The notes under the pieces: generated by a model
The model's database searches: none
The model's input: only the letters and a program-made list of their open reading frames with translations
Told to the model about the DNA's origin: nothing
Shown: piece by piece, positions 62,915-64,000 of the stretch
Layout of the letters: each line of letters starts with the position of its first letter
Numbering within the stretch: position 1 is the first letter of the stretch
Program-made: the position numbers and the translations under genes
Assembly: GCF_022898935.1 (NCBI RefSeq)
Contig: NZ_JALIRP010000004.1
Coordinates: 1-64,000, forward strand
DNA: 64,000 nucleotides
DNA from: Paenibacillus mangrovi
Lineage (GTDB): Bacteria; Bacillota; Bacilli; Paenibacillales; Paenibacillaceae
Direction of reading: 5' to 3'

Positions 62915-63643
62915 ATGAAAATTATTGTTTTTGGAGCGACGGGGAATACAGGGAAAAGAGTGTTGGTACAAGGGATAAAAATGGGGCATGAAATGACCGC
63001 ATTTGTGCGAAATTCTGAGAAGCTTTATGATCAACTAGGAGAGCATTTCTTAAAGCATGTGAAGGTGATCGTGGACGATATTATGGACCCGGTGAGCGTC
63101 GGTGAGGCGCTCGCGCATCAAGACGCCGCTATTATTGCAGCCGGCCATGCGGGCCAGGGAGAAGAGTTTGTTCATATCGTCGATAACATTATAAGTCAAT
63201 GTGAATTCCAATCTAGTTTCTCTGGGCGGGTATGGATAATGGGAGGAGCCGGCCTGCTGAATATTCCATATACTGATCTTATCGGCAACAATTTACCCGG
63301 CTTCCCACCTGAGTATAGAAATCACAACTTGAATTTCGAAAGGCTACAACAGACTGGGCTCGATTGGTCCATTATGTGTCCGGGAACAATGATTGATTCG
63401 AGAGAGCACCCAGATCCGGTTCATCTACACGTAACAACGGAAACCTTGCCCATTCCAATTCCGGAGATGATCAAGGAATATTCCGAGGCAGATATAGCCG
63501 GTTACTTGTTCAGCCGACTTCAAGAGCTGAATGTTGCTTATGACGATGTCGCAATATGTATGTTGGACCATCTTGAGCTCGGAGGAGAGTTTAAAAGAAA
63601 AAGGGTCGGTCTAGCCTATCAAAGCAATATTACAGTGCGCTGA
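62915..63643 (+). CDS. NAD(P)H-binding NmrA/SDR-like protein
   Basis: A 242-residue cytoplasmic protein with an atypical short-chain dehydrogenase fold. The nucleotide loop IIVFGATGNTGKRVLVQGI starts at residue 2. The central VWIMGGAGLLNIPYTDLIG segment is typical of NmrA/YwnB-like proteins. No YxxxK catalytic pair is obvious, so it may be a redox sensor or reductase. The ATG follows AGGAGGAATG. Placed under an HxlR-type operator, it is probably induced by electrophile or quinone stress. Confidence 0.87.
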   Translation: MKIIVFGATGNTGKRVLVQGIKMGHEMTAFVRNSEKLYDQLGEHFLKHVKVIVDDIMDPVSVGEALAHQDAAIIAAGHAGQGEEFVHIVDNIISQCEFQSSFSGRVWIMGGAGLLNIPYTDLIGNNLPGFPPEYRNHNLNFERLQQTGLDWSIMCPGTMIDSREHPDPVHLHVTTETLPIPIPEMIKEYSEADIAGYLFSRLQELNVAYDDVAICMLDHLELGGEFKRKRVGLAYQSNITVR

Positions 63644-63656
63644 GGAGAAGGGGATA

Positions 63657-64000
63657 ATGAATTTGTTTGGATTACTGCTCGTTTTGCATATATTGGCTTC
63701 GATCGCCATCATTGGCCCCGCTTTCGTGATGCCCATCATTCGAAGATCTGCTAGAACCGTCGGCCAGCTACACTTTGCTTTTGGTATAACGACCAAACTT
63801 GCCATAATGCCTAAAATTGGCGGAACCGTACTTATTTTAACCGGGGTTTCACTTATGATCATAACCAAGATGGGGTTATCCCAAATGTGGCTGAATGTAT
63901 CCATCCTTTTATCACTGCTCATAGTCGTCATGATCGACGGATGGATCGAGCCGCGTATGAAAAAGATCATAAAGATCATATCTGAAAGTCAAGACCAGGG
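63657..64000 (+). CDS. DUF2269-family membrane protein, cut by the window end
   Basis: At least 114 residues; the gene runs past base 64000. Hydrophobic helices: NLFGLLLVLHILASIAIIGPAF, the PKIGGTVLILTGVSLMII region and LNVSILLSLLIVVMIDGWI. The pattern matches DUF2269 four-helix proteins. The ATG at 63657 follows GGAGAAGGGG, 14 bases after the NmrA-like stop, so one operon. Another DUF2269-like gene is at 39792. Confidence 0.78.
   Translation, partial: MNLFGLLLVLHILASIAIIGPAFVMPIIRRSARTVGQLHFAFGITTKLAIMPKIGGTVLILTGVSLMIITKMGLSQMWLNVSILLSLLIVVMIDGWIEPRMKKIIKIISESQDQ

Noticed and set aside
1..64000. CRISPR array, tRNA, rRNA or known riboswitch
   Set aside because: No regularly spaced short repeats, cloverleaf or conserved riboswitch core could be seen by eye in any gap.

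Overview
The window looks like a chromosome segment of a Paenibacillaceae bacterium (Paenibacillus or a close relative; inferred, not searched). The grounds are mid-range GC, strong GGAGG ribosome sites with frequent TTG/GTG starts, YesM/YesN-type two-component systems beside LplB/LplC-type sugar permeases, copper-amine-oxidase stalk domains on secreted proteins, and a YjcZ-type sporulation peptide. No rRNA, tRNA or CRISPR array was seen.

Bases 1-25,000 are an accessory, cassette-like zone. Mostly unrelated genes on the + strand are separated by a repeat family: an arm close to TAACGGGACACGATAGTT, a spacer with a hairpin, then an arm close to TAACGGGCAGGATAGTT. In most pairs the arms lie about 70 bases apart. 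Genes here include a GyrI-like protein, an Imm26-like/DUF4240 protein, an XRE regulator with a divergent DHA2 efflux pump, a pectinacetylesterase, a VOC protein, a DUF421 protein, a frameshifted GH38 mannosidase, a signal-less solute-binding protein, a methyltransferase, an APH-type kinase, an S51 peptidase and a second GH38/DUF5054 enzyme. An exact 141-bp duplication lies upstream of both GH38 genes. A sugar ABC operon (16.4-20.0 kb) sits between two IS110 remnants, one beside a truncated GntR regulator and the other inside a truncated GH29 fucosidase.

Bases 24.6-31.5 kb hold a two-component system with a possible target lipoprotein, a stalk-domain protein, a graveyard of cytochrome P450 and ABC-2 permease fragments, and a secreted tail-fibre-like protein. 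Bases 32-37.4 kb hold an M42 peptidase, an RCC1-repeat secreted protein and a MerR/TipAS regulator with its DUF2268 protease under a MerR-type promoter. At 37.6-42.5 kb lies a multicopper oxidase locus (membrane region, oxidase, DUF2269-like protein, divergent two-component system) with several frame lesions.

Bases 43.5-50.7 kb are a complete YesM-YesN-permease-permease-lipoprotein carbohydrate uptake module, followed by a convergent FAD oxidoreductase. Bases 52.9-64 kb are a run of small, locally controlled units: MerR with a membrane protein, a beta-lactamase-fold esterase, an MFS exporter, a YjcZ peptide, an ArsR regulator with a quinone oxidoreductase, an FAD oxidoreductase overlapping an ECF sigma factor with a SnoaL-like tail, HxlR with an NmrA-like protein, and a DUF2269 gene cut by the window end. 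The MerR, ArsR and HxlR units each carry a visible candidate operator.
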